From TMP-24 sp964600685 (lineage in GTDB: Bacteria; Pseudomonadota; Alphaproteobacteria; Rhodobacterales; Rhodobacteraceae), in assembly GCA_964600685.1 (NCBI GenBank), contig CAZRKU010000042.1, positions 1-25,831 on the forward strand: 25,831 bases of DNA. Direction: 5' to 3'. The notes beneath the pieces were generated by a model that was given only the letters and a program-made list of their open reading frames with translations, did not search any database and was not told the origin of the DNA. Of the stretch, positions 7,412-15,490 are shown piece after piece (within the stretch, counting starts at the first letter, position 1; every line of letters starts with the position of its first letter). A program made the position numbers and the translations under genes.

Positions 7412-9049
7412 TCAGCTGAGCGACCACTTGTAGTGGTGATGCTCGAACGACGGATGCATTTCGAGGTTCACCCCTTCCTTTGCGTGGCGGAAGAGCGACC
7501 GCCAGAAGGGCTGGATGATGTAACCTTCGTCCTGCAGGATGGTTTCAAGCGTCACCATCAATTCGCGGCGCGCATCGGCATCGGCCAGCGACAGCGCCTT
7601 GGTCATCGCGGCGTCGAACTCGGCGTTGGCCATCCCCGTCTCGTTCCACGAGCCCGTCGAAGTATAGGCGAGGCTCATGTTCTGGACCGCGAGCGGGCGG
7701 TGGTTCCAGGTGGTCGAGGAGAAGGGATACTTCTGCCAGTCGTTCCAGAAGGTCGAACCCGGCATCACCGTGCGCTTCACGTTGGCACCCGCGTCGCGCA
7801 GCTGGGCCGCAACGGCATCGGTCGTCGCCGCCTCCCAGCCGTCATCGAGCGAGGTCAGCTCGAACTCGGCGTCGGCAAGACCGGCCGCTTCCAGTGCCGG
7901 TTTCAGCGCAGCCGGGTCAACGGTCTGGGCCGGGATCTGCGCATACTCGGGATGGATCGGAGCGGCATGGTGGTTCTCCGCGGTGGTCCCGAGACCATTG
8001 TAGCCAAGATCCAGAACCACTTTCAGGTCGACCGCCTTCTGCAGCGCCTGACGGACAGCCTTTTCCTTGTAGAGGTCGGAACTGGCGGAGTTGAAGCGGC
8101 AGACGATGGTCGCAGCCGTCACGGCTTCGAGTTTCTTCCAGCCGAGGCCGTCGAGTTGTTCGATGAAATCGCCAGTGGTTTCATAGTTGGTGTCGATCTC
8201 GTCCGATCCGGCCATGGCGATCATGGTCGAAGGGTCGGTGCCGAAGTCGATGTAGTGGATTTCATCGAGCGGCGCCGTGCCGCCCCACCAGGTGTGGTTC
8301 GGCGCGCGCACCAGCACGGCTTTCTGGCCGACGGTCACTTCCTGGGGTATGTAGGGGCCGGTGCCGATCGCGTTTGCAGCCGGGTCGGACCCGTCCGTGA
8401 AACTCGCGTGCACGACGGCCGCGGGATAGTCGGCGAGGTTCGGCACGATAGCTACGTCAGAGGCCGACAGGTTCAGCTGCACGGTCATGTCGTCGACCTT
8501 GACCACGGCACCCTCGCGCAACGTCTTGGTCGCTTCATCGACGAGGCTGAGGAAACGCGACGCCGTGGAGCTGCCCTCGACATTGCCATCCGTCCAGCGG
8601 GCGAAGTTGCGCACCACGTCATCGGCGGTGAAGGGCTCGCCGTTGTTCCAGGTCACGCCGGGGCGAACCTTCAGGGTATACTGGGTCGCATCGGCGTTGG
8701 CTTCCCAGCTTTCCAGCAGGCGGCCTTCGAAGGTGCCGTCGGCGTTGTACTGGATCAGATATTCCAGCCAGCCGCGATAGACGTTGGCGATCTGCGGCCA
8801 GTCGGTCAGGCGCGGATCCTTCTGCGCCTTGACCTCCATGGCGCAGCGCACGATGCCGCCGACCTTGGCTTCCTGCGCGCGGGCCTGCGGGGCGGCCAGT
8901 CCGATCAGGCCGTAGGCCGCTGCGGCCGAGACGCCGAGCGCCGTGGTGCGGGTCAGAAATTCGCGGCGGCCGAGTTTGCCGGCGCGATGTTCGTCAGCAT
9001 ACATCCTTGCTGCCGGGTGCATGGTGTCCGGCATGAAGTGCTTTGTCAT
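7412..9049 (-). CDS. Extracellular solute-binding protein family 5 (peptide/nickel type), Tat-exported
   Basis: Periplasmic binding protein that captures the substrate for the importer. 545 residues, the usual size for SBP family 5. The N-terminus has a twin-arginine signal (GRREFLTR, Arg28-Arg29), a hydrophobic stretch and a likely cleavage site ARA-Q near residue 58, so it is probably exported folded. The mature part shows SBP_bac_5 features: WPQIANVYRGWLEYL, LLESWEANADATQYTLKVRPGVTWNNGEPFTADDVV, and a C-terminal lobe with DEGYIIQPFW. I chose ATG at 9049 because AGGGAG lies 7 bases upstream; longer in-frame starts lack this. Substrate could be dipeptides, oligopeptides or another small molecule used by this family. 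The gene stands first in the transporter operon, after the AraC-type regulator gene. Confidence 0.93.
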   Translation of the reverse strand: MTKHFMPDTMHPAARMYADEHRAGKLGRREFLTRTTALGVSAAAAYGLIGLAAPQARAQEAKVGGIVRCAMEVKAQKDPRLTDWPQIANVYRGWLEYLIQYNADGTFEGRLLESWEANADATQYTLKVRPGVTWNNGEPFTADDVVRNFARWTDGNVEGSSTASRFLSLVDEATKTLREGAVVKVDDMTVQLNLSASDVAIVPNLADYPAAVVHASFTDGSDPAANAIGTGPYIPQEVTVGQKAVLVRAPNHTWWGGTAPLDEIHYIDFGTDPSTMIAMAGSDEIDTNYETTGDFIEQLDGLGWKKLEAVTAATIVCRFNSASSDLYKEKAVRQALQKAVDLKVVLDLGYNGLGTTAENHHAAPIHPEYAQIPAQTVDPAALKPALEAAGLADAEFELTSLDDGWEAATTDAVAAQLRDAGANVKRTVMPGSTFWNDWQKYPFSSTTWNHRPLAVQNMSLAYTSTGSWNETGMANAEFDAAMTKALSLADADARRELMVTLETILQDEGYIIQPFWRSLFRHAKEGVNLEMHPSFEHHHYKWSLS

Positions 9050-9281
9050 CTTGTTGCTCCCTGAGTGACAGTCGTAAAAGGTCACGTCGCGCGGCCATCT
9101 TCTGCTGGATGGCATTCGCGGCGCAAACATTGACCAGCCACGATATTGCGCACCCTTTTTTGCGGCACGTCAACGTCCGTAAGCGACACTGACCGTCGCT
9201 TTCCGTTATTCCTGCGGAAACGGCGCCGGTTTTTCCGTGATCATGGAAATTGCGCCCGAACAGGCCGGCGCGCTGCCCGGG
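9050..9281 (-). promoter_or_regulatory. Upstream region of the binding-protein gene with clustered inverted repeats
   Basis: The 232-base interval between the AraC-type gene and the binding-protein gene should hold the transporter promoter. Three inverted repeats sit close together: aagcgac/gtcgctt (9181-9187 and 9195-9201), tttccg/cggaaa (9200-9205 and 9215-9220), and an 18-base near-palindrome tttcc...ggaaa centred on tgatca (9232-9249, one mismatched pair). A TTGACG hexamer on the - strand (9174-9169) is a possible -35, but I see no convincing -10. Either regulator operators or the terminator of the AraC-type gene could explain the repeats. Confidence 0.5.
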
Positions 9282-10271
9282 TCAGGGTGCTTTGCGGAAA
9301 GCCGAAGGTGTCTTGCCCGTGCGGTGCTGGAAGGCGCGTGTGAAATAGGCGGGCGAAGTAAATCCAAGCGTTTCAGCCACTTGTTGAATGGGCGCGCGGG
9401 TTTCGGCCAGCATCCGGCGGGCTTCGAAAATCACGCGATCGTGCAACAGGTCCGAGGCCGAGCGCCCGCAGGTCTTGTTGCAGACCCGGGTGAGGTGGGT
9501 CGCGGTCACGCCAAGGTCGCGCGCGAATTCGCCCACGCTCTTGCCGGTGCGGAACTCCTTTTCCAGCAGATCGGAATAGGCGCGGGCCAGCCGGCGCGAG
9601 GCGTCGAGGCGGGGCGTTTCGTCCGACGAGGTTTCCGCCTGGCGTTCCAGCCAGACGGTCAGAAGGCCGAGATGATGGCGCGCGGCCTTCTCGCTGCCGG
9701 CACGGTCACTTTCGGATTCGCGCTGGATGTTCTCGACGATGGCCGACAGTTCCGCCTGCGGAACCACGTCGCGGATGCGCAGATGCAGCGGATCATCCGG
9801 CAATTCCAGCGCGTGGTCGCGCCCGAAGAACAGCGCGCTGCCGGCGCTTTGGGCGCCAAGCTCGAACCCGTGCATCATCCCGGCGGGGACGAAGATGGCG
9901 TTGTGCGCTCCATAGCCACGGGTGATGCCGCCCACCGTGATCCGGCCTTGCCCCCGCGTGAACCACAGAAGAAGCGGTTCGGAATAGGCGCGCATCGCCT
10001 CGACCCGCCAGCGGCCGCCATTCGCCAGCCGCGCGACCGGCACGAGCCTGGTGCGTGAACTGTCGGCCAGCGGCAAAAGCTGCGGCGGGGCCAGTTGCTG
10101 GGGCGGAGCGGGAGTTTTCATCGCGGCACGGGGCTGCGATAGCGCGGGGGCGCTGTGGCCGAATTGCGAGAGCGGCGTGCCGGAAAAGAGCTTCACCAAG
10201 GCGCTGGTTCCCTTTGGTTCTTGTTGTTGCGGAGCCGCGCCCGAGGGCGGCCGATGGTCAGCGCGAGTCAT
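9282..10271 (-). CDS. AraC-family transcriptional regulator
   Basis: Probable regulator of the adjacent transporter operon. The C-terminal about 100 residues are an AraC double helix-turn-helix: KSVGEFARDLGVTATHLTRVCNK, then PIQQVAETLGFTSPAYFTRAFQHRTGKTPSAFRK. The middle is a cupin-like ligand-binding domain (GRWRVEAMRAYSEPLLLWFTRGQGRITVGG, IFVPAGMMHGFE). The first about 75 residues are proline- and glutamine-rich and look disordered. The start is uncertain: ATG at 10271 has no close Shine-Dalgarno sequence, whereas TTG at 10199 or GTG at 10196 follow AAAGGGA at 9 or 12 bases and would leave room for a promoter after the miaA terminator. It is on the same strand as the transporter genes and 232 bases upstream, which supports, but does not prove, local control. 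Confidence 0.88.
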   Translation of the reverse strand: MTRADHRPPSGAAPQQQEPKGTSALVKLFSGTPLSQFGHSAPALSQPRAAMKTPAPPQQLAPPQLLPLADSSRTRLVPVARLANGGRWRVEAMRAYSEPLLLWFTRGQGRITVGGITRGYGAHNAIFVPAGMMHGFELGAQSAGSALFFGRDHALELPDDPLHLRIRDVVPQAELSAIVENIQRESESDRAGSEKAARHHLGLLTVWLERQAETSSDETPRLDASRRLARAYSDLLEKEFRTGKSVGEFARDLGVTATHLTRVCNKTCGRSASDLLHDRVIFEARRMLAETRAPIQQVAETLGFTSPAYFTRAFQHRTGKTPSAFRKAP

Positions 10272-10296
10272 AAGGGAAGGCGCGGCCGCCTCCAAG

Positions 10297-10328
10297 AAAA
10301 AAAGCGCCAGAATCAGGGAGGTCGGCGC
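10297..10328 (-). terminator. Intrinsic terminator of miaA
   Basis: On the - strand, GGCGC-type arms (10324-10328 with 10304-10308, 5 bp) enclose a 15-base loop and are followed directly by seven T (10303-10297). It begins 15 bases after the miaA stop. The stem is short but G/C-only, and the T run is clean. It ends just 25 bases before the most upstream ATG of the AraC-type gene. Confidence 0.65.
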
Positions 10329-10343
10329 CCTGGTGCCTAAATG

Positions 10344-11183
10344 TCAGGCAACCCCGATTCCGTGCCAGCCGCCCATGCGCCGCCTGAGCCAGGTCCGCTG
10401 GCGCTTGGCATACTGGCGGCTTGCGGTCTTGGCGGCGCATATAGCGTCCGCAAGGGGCAGCGCCCCCTGCATGTAGGCGATCAGTTCGGGCGCGCCGATG
10501 GCCTTGGCCCAAAGTGCTGCGGGCTGCCAGACCGGCAGGATCGCGCGTATTTCGTCAAGCGCGCCCTGTTCAAGCATCAGATCAAAACGCCGGTCGATCC
10601 GTTCGGCCAGCCAGTCACGGTCGCAATCGAGCCGAAGGAGCGTCGCCGATCCCGCTGGCAGCAGGGCCGGGCCGGTGTCGGCCTGCCAGTCGGCCAGCCC
10701 GCGCCCGGTGCTGCGCAAGACCTCCCAGGCGCGCTGGATGCGGGCGGGATTGGCCCGGTCGATCCGGGCGCGGGTCGGGGCGTCGAGTTCCGCCAGCATG
10801 GCCCCCGGCCCCGCGCGGGCCAGTCGCAGGTCGGCCTCGGTGCGCACTTCCGGCGGGACGGGGGGGATGTCCGCCAGCCCCTCGGTCAGCGCGCTCAGAT
10901 AAAGGCCGGTGCCCCCGACGATGACCGGGGCGGGGTGCCGCGTCAAAATCTCAGCAACCTCGCGCAGCCAGTGGCCGACGGAATAATCCTGGCCCGGGGC
11001 GCGATGGCCGAACAGGAGATGGGGCGCCAGTGTCTCCTCCCCGATCGTCGGGCGGGCGGACAGGATGCGCCAGCAGGACCAGACCTGGAGCGCGTCGGCA
11101 TTGACGATGACACGGCCCTGCGCCCGCGCGATACGAAGCGCGAGCGCCGATTTGCCCGACGCGGTCGGACCGGCGATCAGCAC
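10344..11183 (-). CDS. miaA: tRNA dimethylallyltransferase MiaA
   Basis: Transfers a dimethylallyl group from DMAPP to N6 of A37 in tRNAs reading UNN codons. The P-loop GPTASGKS, INADALQVW (usually D-S-M-Q-V-Y), VIVGGTGLYLSAL, the DRDWLAERIDRR segment and the C-terminal QYAKRQRTWLRRR are present. 279 residues from GTG at 11183, somewhat short. That start puts the P-loop at residue 5 with no ribosome binding site. The frame stays open upstream to a stop at 11232-11234, and the added residues (NDSPPDLPV) look like typical MiaA N-termini. The best ribosome binding site (AAGGAA) precedes a CTG at 11219, with an ATT at 11222, so a rare start codon, or an indel in the G8 run at 11193-11200, is possible. 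The gene is divergent from pyrH. Confidence 0.9.
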   Translation of the reverse strand: MLIAGPTASGKSALALRIARAQGRVIVNADALQVWSCWRILSARPTIGEETLAPHLLFGHRAPGQDYSVGHWLREVAEILTRHPAPVIVGGTGLYLSALTEGLADIPPVPPEVRTEADLRLARAGPGAMLAELDAPTRARIDRANPARIQRAWEVLRSTGRGLADWQADTGPALLPAGSATLLRLDCDRDWLAERIDRRFDLMLEQGALDEIRAILPVWQPAALWAKAIGAPELIAYMQGALPLADAICAAKTASRQYAKRQRTWLRRRMGGWHGIGVA

Positions 11184-11372
11184 CGGCAGGTCGGGGGGGG
11201 AATCGTTCGGGTCGACCAGAATTTGTTCCTTTCACGCCTGTCGTCGCTAGCTGTCGTGTTTTCCGGTCGCTTCTGCCGTTGAACATCTCTGGATTTTCGT
11301 CCATTTTGCGCGACAGCAATCGGGTCGGCAAGCGGAGCCGGACCTTTCTCTGAAGAATGAAAGAGCGGATCA

Positions 11373-12104
11373 ATGACCGGGGCAGCAGAACCCACCGTCA
11401 CCTACAAACGTGTCCTACTGAAAATCTCCGGCGAAGCGCTGATGGGGGATCAGGGCTTCGGCCTGCACCCGCCGACCGTGAACCGGATCGCGGCGGAAGT
11501 GAAGTCGGTCCATGACCTCGGCGTCGAAATCTGCATGGTCATCGGCGGCGGCAACATCTTCCGCGGGCTGCAGGGCTCGGCGCAGGGAATGGAGCGGACG
11601 ACGGCGGATTACATGGGGATGCTCGCCACGGTGATGAATGCGCTTGCGATGCAGGCGGCGCTCGAGGATCTGGACATCCACACCCGTGTCATCTCGGCCA
11701 TTCCGATGGATCAGGTGTGCGAACCCTACATCCGCCGCCGCGCCGTGCGGCACCTGGAGAAGAAACGCGTCTGCATCTTCGCCGCCGGCACAGGGAACCC
11801 CTATTTCACCACCGACACGGCGGCGACGCTGCGCGCCAACGAAATGGGCTGCGAGGCGATCTTCAAGGGCACCAAGGTCGACGGCGTCTATGACAAGGAT
11901 CCCAAGAAGCACAGCGACGCCAAGCGCTATGATCTGGTGAGCTATGACGAGGTGCTGCAAAAGCATCTCGGCGTGATGGACGCCTCGGCCATCGCGCTTG
12001 CCCGGGACAACAACCTGCCGATCATCGTCTTTTCGCTGGATGAGCCGGGCGGTTTCCGGGGAATCCTGTCGGGGCAGGGCACCTACACGGTCGTAAAGGG
12101 CTGA
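11373..12104 (+). CDS. pyrH: Uridylate kinase (UMP kinase)
   Basis: Phosphorylates UMP to UDP with ATP in pyrimidine nucleotide synthesis; a cytoplasmic hexamer of the amino acid kinase fold. 243 residues, the normal length. Landmarks: KRVLLKISGEALMG at 12-25 with the phosphate-binding Lys, VIGGGNIFRG at 56-65, TDTAATLRANEM and GTKVDGVYDKDPKK in the UMP/ATP region. A short extra N-terminus (MTGAAEPTVTY) precedes the conserved core. The start is ATG with only a weak purine stretch (gaaagagcgg) upstream. It is first in the + strand cluster, followed by frr after 73 bases, the usual bacterial order pyrH-frr. A strong promoter is not evident in the divergent region upstream. Confidence 0.97.
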   Translation: MTGAAEPTVTYKRVLLKISGEALMGDQGFGLHPPTVNRIAAEVKSVHDLGVEICMVIGGGNIFRGLQGSAQGMERTTADYMGMLATVMNALAMQAALEDLDIHTRVISAIPMDQVCEPYIRRRAVRHLEKKRVCIFAAGTGNPYFTTDTAATLRANEMGCEAIFKGTKVDGVYDKDPKKHSDAKRYDLVSYDEVLQKHLGVMDASAIALARDNNLPIIVFSLDEPGGFRGILSGQGTYTVVKG

Positions 12105-12177
12105 AAAGCCTATCCTTGAACGATGCGGGGCTGTAAGGTTCCGCAAATTTGAACAGACGGAATGCGGGACGCACACC

Positions 12178-12741
12178 ATGTCCGACGATCTTGAAATTGA
12201 CATTGATGACCTGACCCGGCGCATGGAAGGCGCGATGGCGGCGCTCAAGCACGACTTCGCGTCGCTGAGGACCGGGCGTGCCTCGGCTGCGCTGGTGGAG
12301 CCGATCCATGTTGACGCCTATGGCCAGATGACCCCGATCAATCAGCTCGGCACGGTGAACGTGCCCGAATCCCGGATGGTGACGATCAACATCTGGGACA
12401 AGGGCATGGTCGGAAAGGTGGAAAAGGCGATCCGCGAAAGCGGCATCGGCATCAATCCCCAGACCAACGGCACGATCATCATGCTGCCGATCCCGGAACT
12501 GAACGAGGAGCGTCGCCGCGAACTGACGCGTGTGGCGGCCGATTATGCCGAACGCGCACGTGTCGCCGTGCGCAACATCCGCCGCGACGGAATGGATCAG
12601 ATCAAGCGCGGCAAGGCCGCCGGCATGCCGGAGGACGACCAGAAGATGTGGCACGACGAGGTGCAGGAGCTGACCGACAAGTCCATTGCTGCGGTTGACA
12701 AGGCGCTTCAGGCCAAGCAAGCCGAAATCATGCAGGTCTGA
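12178..12741 (+). CDS. frr: Ribosome recycling factor
   Basis: Splits post-termination ribosomes together with EF-G so the subunits can be reused. 187 residues, the standard length. The family sequence is clear: FASLRTGRASAALVEPIHVDAYGQMTPINQLGTVNVPE in the first domain, and the coiled helical bundle with LNEERRRELTRVAADYAERARVAVRNIRRDGMDQIKRGKAAGMPEDD. ATG at 12178 follows GGGA with about 8 bases spacing. It lies between pyrH and uppS, as in many alphaproteobacteria. Confidence 0.97.
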   Translation: MSDDLEIDIDDLTRRMEGAMAALKHDFASLRTGRASAALVEPIHVDAYGQMTPINQLGTVNVPESRMVTINIWDKGMVGKVEKAIRESGIGINPQTNGTIIMLPIPELNEERRRELTRVAADYAERARVAVRNIRRDGMDQIKRGKAAGMPEDDQKMWHDEVQELTDKSIAAVDKALQAKQAEIMQV

Positions 12742-12781
12742 CGTCGGGTCGGGGGCAGGCGAAAGGGTTATCGGAACGCCT

Positions 12782-13510
12782 ATGGCGGCCAAGGATATCA
12801 CCACACGGACCGCGAGCCATGTCGCGATCATCATGGACGGCAACGGGCGTTGGGCAACCTCGCGCGGCTGGCCGCGGCTGGTCGGGCACCGGCGCGGGGC
12901 AAACCGGGTGCGCGCCATTGTCCGGGCCTGTCCGGGCCTCGGTGTCAAGTATCTGACGATCTTCGCCTTCTCGACCGAGAACTGGAAAAGGTCGACCGAG
13001 GAAGTCCTGGGTCTGATGGCGCTGTTCGCGCGCTACATCCGCAACGAGGCCGACAAGCTGTATGCGGCCGGGGTGCGGGTGAATTTCATCGGCAGCCGCG
13101 GCCGGCTCGATCCGACCATTCAGGACCTGATGGCCGGGATCGAGGCCAAGACCCGCCAGAATGACCGGCTGATCCTGACCATCGCCATCAATTACGGCGG
13201 CCGCGACGAGATCACCCGCGCCGCGCGGCGTCTGGCCGAGGATGTCGCCACCGGACGACTGGCCGCAGAAGATGCCGACGAGGCCGCATTGGCGGCGCGC
13301 CTTGACACGGCCGACCTGCCCGACCCGGACCTGATCATCCGCACGTCGGGCGAAACCCGCACGTCGAACTTCCTGCTCTGGCAGTCGGCCTATGCCGAAT
13401 ATGAGTTCACCGATACGCTCTGGCCCGATTTCACCGCCGAAGAGCTGGGGGCCATTCTTGACCGCTTCGCGCGGCGCGAACGCCGCTTTGGCGGCGTCCT
13501 GAGCGGATGA
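12782..13510 (+). CDS. uppS: Di-trans,poly-cis-decaprenylcistransferase (undecaprenyl diphosphate synthase)
   Basis: Makes undecaprenyl diphosphate from FPP and IPP, the lipid carrier for peptidoglycan and O-antigen building blocks. 242 residues. HVAIIMDGNGRWA holds the catalytic Asp19; FAFSTENWKRS at 62-71, INYGGRDEI at 136-144 and RTSGETRTSNFLLWQSAYAE at 187-206 complete the cis-prenyltransferase set. The more common Gln-Arg-Leu in the last motif is Thr-Arg-Thr here, a mild variant. ATG at 12782 starts just before the conserved core; longer in-frame starts run back into frr. Its stop overlaps the cdsA start by 4 bases (ATGA), showing translational coupling. Confidence 0.96.
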   Translation: MAAKDITTRTASHVAIIMDGNGRWATSRGWPRLVGHRRGANRVRAIVRACPGLGVKYLTIFAFSTENWKRSTEEVLGLMALFARYIRNEADKLYAAGVRVNFIGSRGRLDPTIQDLMAGIEAKTRQNDRLILTIAINYGGRDEITRAARRLAEDVATGRLAAEDADEAALAARLDTADLPDPDLIIRTSGETRTSNFLLWQSAYAEYEFTDTLWPDFTAEELGAILDRFARRERRFGGVLSG

Positions 13511-14301
13511 GCGGATCGGAGAAATGGTCCGACCTGCGGACAAGGCTGACGTCCGGTGCCGCCGTTCTGCTGGTCGGACTAGCGGCAGTCTGGTCCGGCG
13601 GCGTGGCCTTGCAGTTGCTTGCCGTCGCGGTCGCGGGGTTCGCGATCTGGGAACTGACGCGGCTGACGGATCCCCAGCCGTCGCAACGGCCGCTTCTGCT
13701 CGCGGCGCTGGCGGCAGGGGCGATGTCGCTTGTGCTCTACCTGCACTGGCCGACCTGGCTCCTCGGCCTGCTTCTGCCGTCGGCTCTCGGCCAGATCGGC
13801 CCGCGCAGGGATCGGGTGGCCTATGCGGTCTACGCTTTCCTGATCCTGCTGGCCGTCTACGGGTTCGTGGCATTCCGACAGGGTTACGGCTTGCCCTTTG
13901 CCCTCTGGCTTCTTGGCGTGGTGATCGCATCGGACGTGATGGGATATTTCGGCGGGCGGATGATCGGCGGGCCGAAATTCTGGCCGCGCCTCTCGCCCAG
14001 GAAGACCTGGTCGGGCACCATCGCCGGTTGGGTGGGGGCGGGGCTGGTCGGGTTGGTCTTCGCGCTGCTCTACCAGCAATCCCTCAGCCTGGCCCTGCTT
14101 TCGGCACTCACCGCTTTTGCCGCGCAGGTCGGCGACATTGCCGAAAGTGCGATCAAGCGGCGCGCGGGGGCGAAGGATTCCTCGAACCTCATTCCGGGCC
14201 ACGGCGGTTTGCTCGATCGGTTCGATGCGCTGATCGGGGCGGTGGTGTTCGTCCTCCTGTGGGGTATGCTGCAGCTTCCCCTGCCAGTTTTCGAAGGCTG
14301 A
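13507..14301 (+). CDS. cdsA: Phosphatidate cytidylyltransferase (CDP-diglyceride synthase)
   Basis: Inner-membrane enzyme that makes CDP-diacylglycerol from phosphatidic acid and CTP, the branch point to all phospholipids. 264 residues, nearly all in hydrophobic helices. The CdsA signature lies in the C-terminal third: LSPRKTWSGTIAGW, then QVGDIAESAIKRRAGAKDSSN and LIPGHGGLLDRFDAL, with the metal-binding Asp residues in place. ATG overlaps the uppS stop by 4 bases, and the GTG of dxr follows 4 bases after its own stop, so the genes form a tight operon. Confidence 0.95.
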   Translation: MSGSEKWSDLRTRLTSGAAVLLVGLAAVWSGGVALQLLAVAVAGFAIWELTRLTDPQPSQRPLLLAALAAGAMSLVLYLHWPTWLLGLLLPSALGQIGPRRDRVAYAVYAFLILLAVYGFVAFRQGYGLPFALWLLGVVIASDVMGYFGGRMIGGPKFWPRLSPRKTWSGTIAGWVGAGLVGLVFALLYQQSLSLALLSALTAFAAQVGDIAESAIKRRAGAKDSSNLIPGHGGLLDRFDALIGAVVFVLLWGMLQLPLPVFEG

Positions 14302-14305
14302 GCGG

Positions 14306-15487
14306 GTGCGCAGCGTTTCCATCTTTGGCGCGACCGGCTCGATCGGCGAAAGCACCTTCGATCTCTTGATCCGGCAGGGGGGTGCGGAGGCATACCGCAC
14401 CCGCGTCCTGACCGGCGGGCGCAATGTCGGACGGCTGGCCGAACAGGCACGCGCGCTCAGGGCGGAACTGGCGGTGACGGCCCACGGCGATTGCCTGGCG
14501 GATTTGCGGGCGGCACTGGCCGGATCGGGGATCGAGGCGGCGGCGGGGTCGGAGGCGTTGGCGGAGGCCGCCGACCGGCCGGCGGATTGGGTGATGTCCG
14601 GCATTGTCGGCGCGGCGGCGCTGGTGCCGGGGTTCCGGGCACTGGCGCACGGGGCGACGCTGGCGCTCGCCAACAAGGAAAGTCTGGTGACGGCGGGGCC
14701 GCTGCTGATGGCGACGGCGCGGGCGCGGGGCGCGCGCATCCTGCCGGTCGACAGCGAACATTCGGCGATCTTTCAGTCGCTTCTGTCCGAAGACATGGCT
14801 TCGGTCGAGCGGATCATCATCACCGCCTCCGGGGGCGCGTTCCGCGACTGGCCGCTGGACCGTCTGGCCCGCGCGACGGTGGCGGAGGCGTCTACCCACC
14901 CGAACTGGGCGATGGGGCAGCGCATCACCATCGACAGCGCGTCGATGTTCAACAAGGCGCTGGAACTGATCGAGACGCACGAATTCTTCGGCGTCTCTCC
15001 CGACCGGATCGAGGTGCTGGTGCATCCCGAATCGCTGGTCCATGCGCTGGTCGGCTTCCGTGACGGCGGCATGATCGGACACCTCGGCGCCCCCGACATG
15101 CGCCATGCCATCGGCTACGCGCTGAACTGGCCGGACCGGGCACACCTGCCGGTGGCGCGGCTCGATCTGGCGGCGGTGGGCAGCCTGACCTTCGGCGCGC
15201 CCGATCCGGTGCGTTATCCGGCGCTGCGTCTGGCGCGCGAGGTGATGGCGACGGGCGGCCATGCAGGGGCGGTTTTCAACGCCGCCAAGGAAATCGCGCT
15301 CGATGCCTTTGTCATCGGGCGGATCGGATTCCTCGACATGGCGGCCTGCGTTGAAGAGACGCTCACAGAGATGTCAGGCAAGATGGCCCTTGGCAGGGCA
15401 CCGGAAAGCCTCGATATGATCCTTGACACCGACCGGGCGGCACGCCGTGCCGCTACGGGGATCGTGGACAAACGCAGAAAGGTGTGA
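14306..15487 (+). CDS. dxr: 1-deoxy-D-xylulose 5-phosphate reductoisomerase
   Basis: Converts DXP to MEP with NADPH, the committed step of the MEP isoprenoid pathway, which supplies IPP and DMAPP to UppS and MiaA in this same window. 393 residues, the usual size. The N-terminus SIFGATGSIGESTFDL is the NADPH-binding motif. ANKESLVTAG, LPVDSEHSAIFQ, TASGGAFRDWPLDRL, and the long HPNWAMG...ASMFNKALELIETHEFF segment form the metal and substrate site. The start codon is GTG at 14306. It ends 3 bases before the TTG start of rseP. Confidence 0.97.
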   Translation: MRSVSIFGATGSIGESTFDLLIRQGGAEAYRTRVLTGGRNVGRLAEQARALRAELAVTAHGDCLADLRAALAGSGIEAAAGSEALAEAADRPADWVMSGIVGAAALVPGFRALAHGATLALANKESLVTAGPLLMATARARGARILPVDSEHSAIFQSLLSEDMASVERIIITASGGAFRDWPLDRLARATVAEASTHPNWAMGQRITIDSASMFNKALELIETHEFFGVSPDRIEVLVHPESLVHALVGFRDGGMIGHLGAPDMRHAIGYALNWPDRAHLPVARLDLAAVGSLTFGAPDPVRYPALRLAREVMATGGHAGAVFNAAKEIALDAFVIGRIGFLDMAACVEETLTEMSGKMALGRAPESLDMILDTDRAARRAATGIVDKRRKV

Positions 15488-15490
15488 CCC

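Noticed and set aside
7411..7420. Palindrome ctcagctgag at the binding-protein stop codon
   Set aside because: Only 10 bases and mostly inside the coding end; likely chance.
7322..9064. Long + strand frame opposite the solute-binding protein gene
   Set aside because: Antisense shadow; the - strand product has a full SBP family 5 pattern with a Tat signal.
12919..12938. 10-base tandem repeat tgtccgggcc inside uppS
   Set aside because: It encodes ordinary family sequence (ACPGLGVKYLT) in the right frame, so it is chance codon use and not a repeat element.
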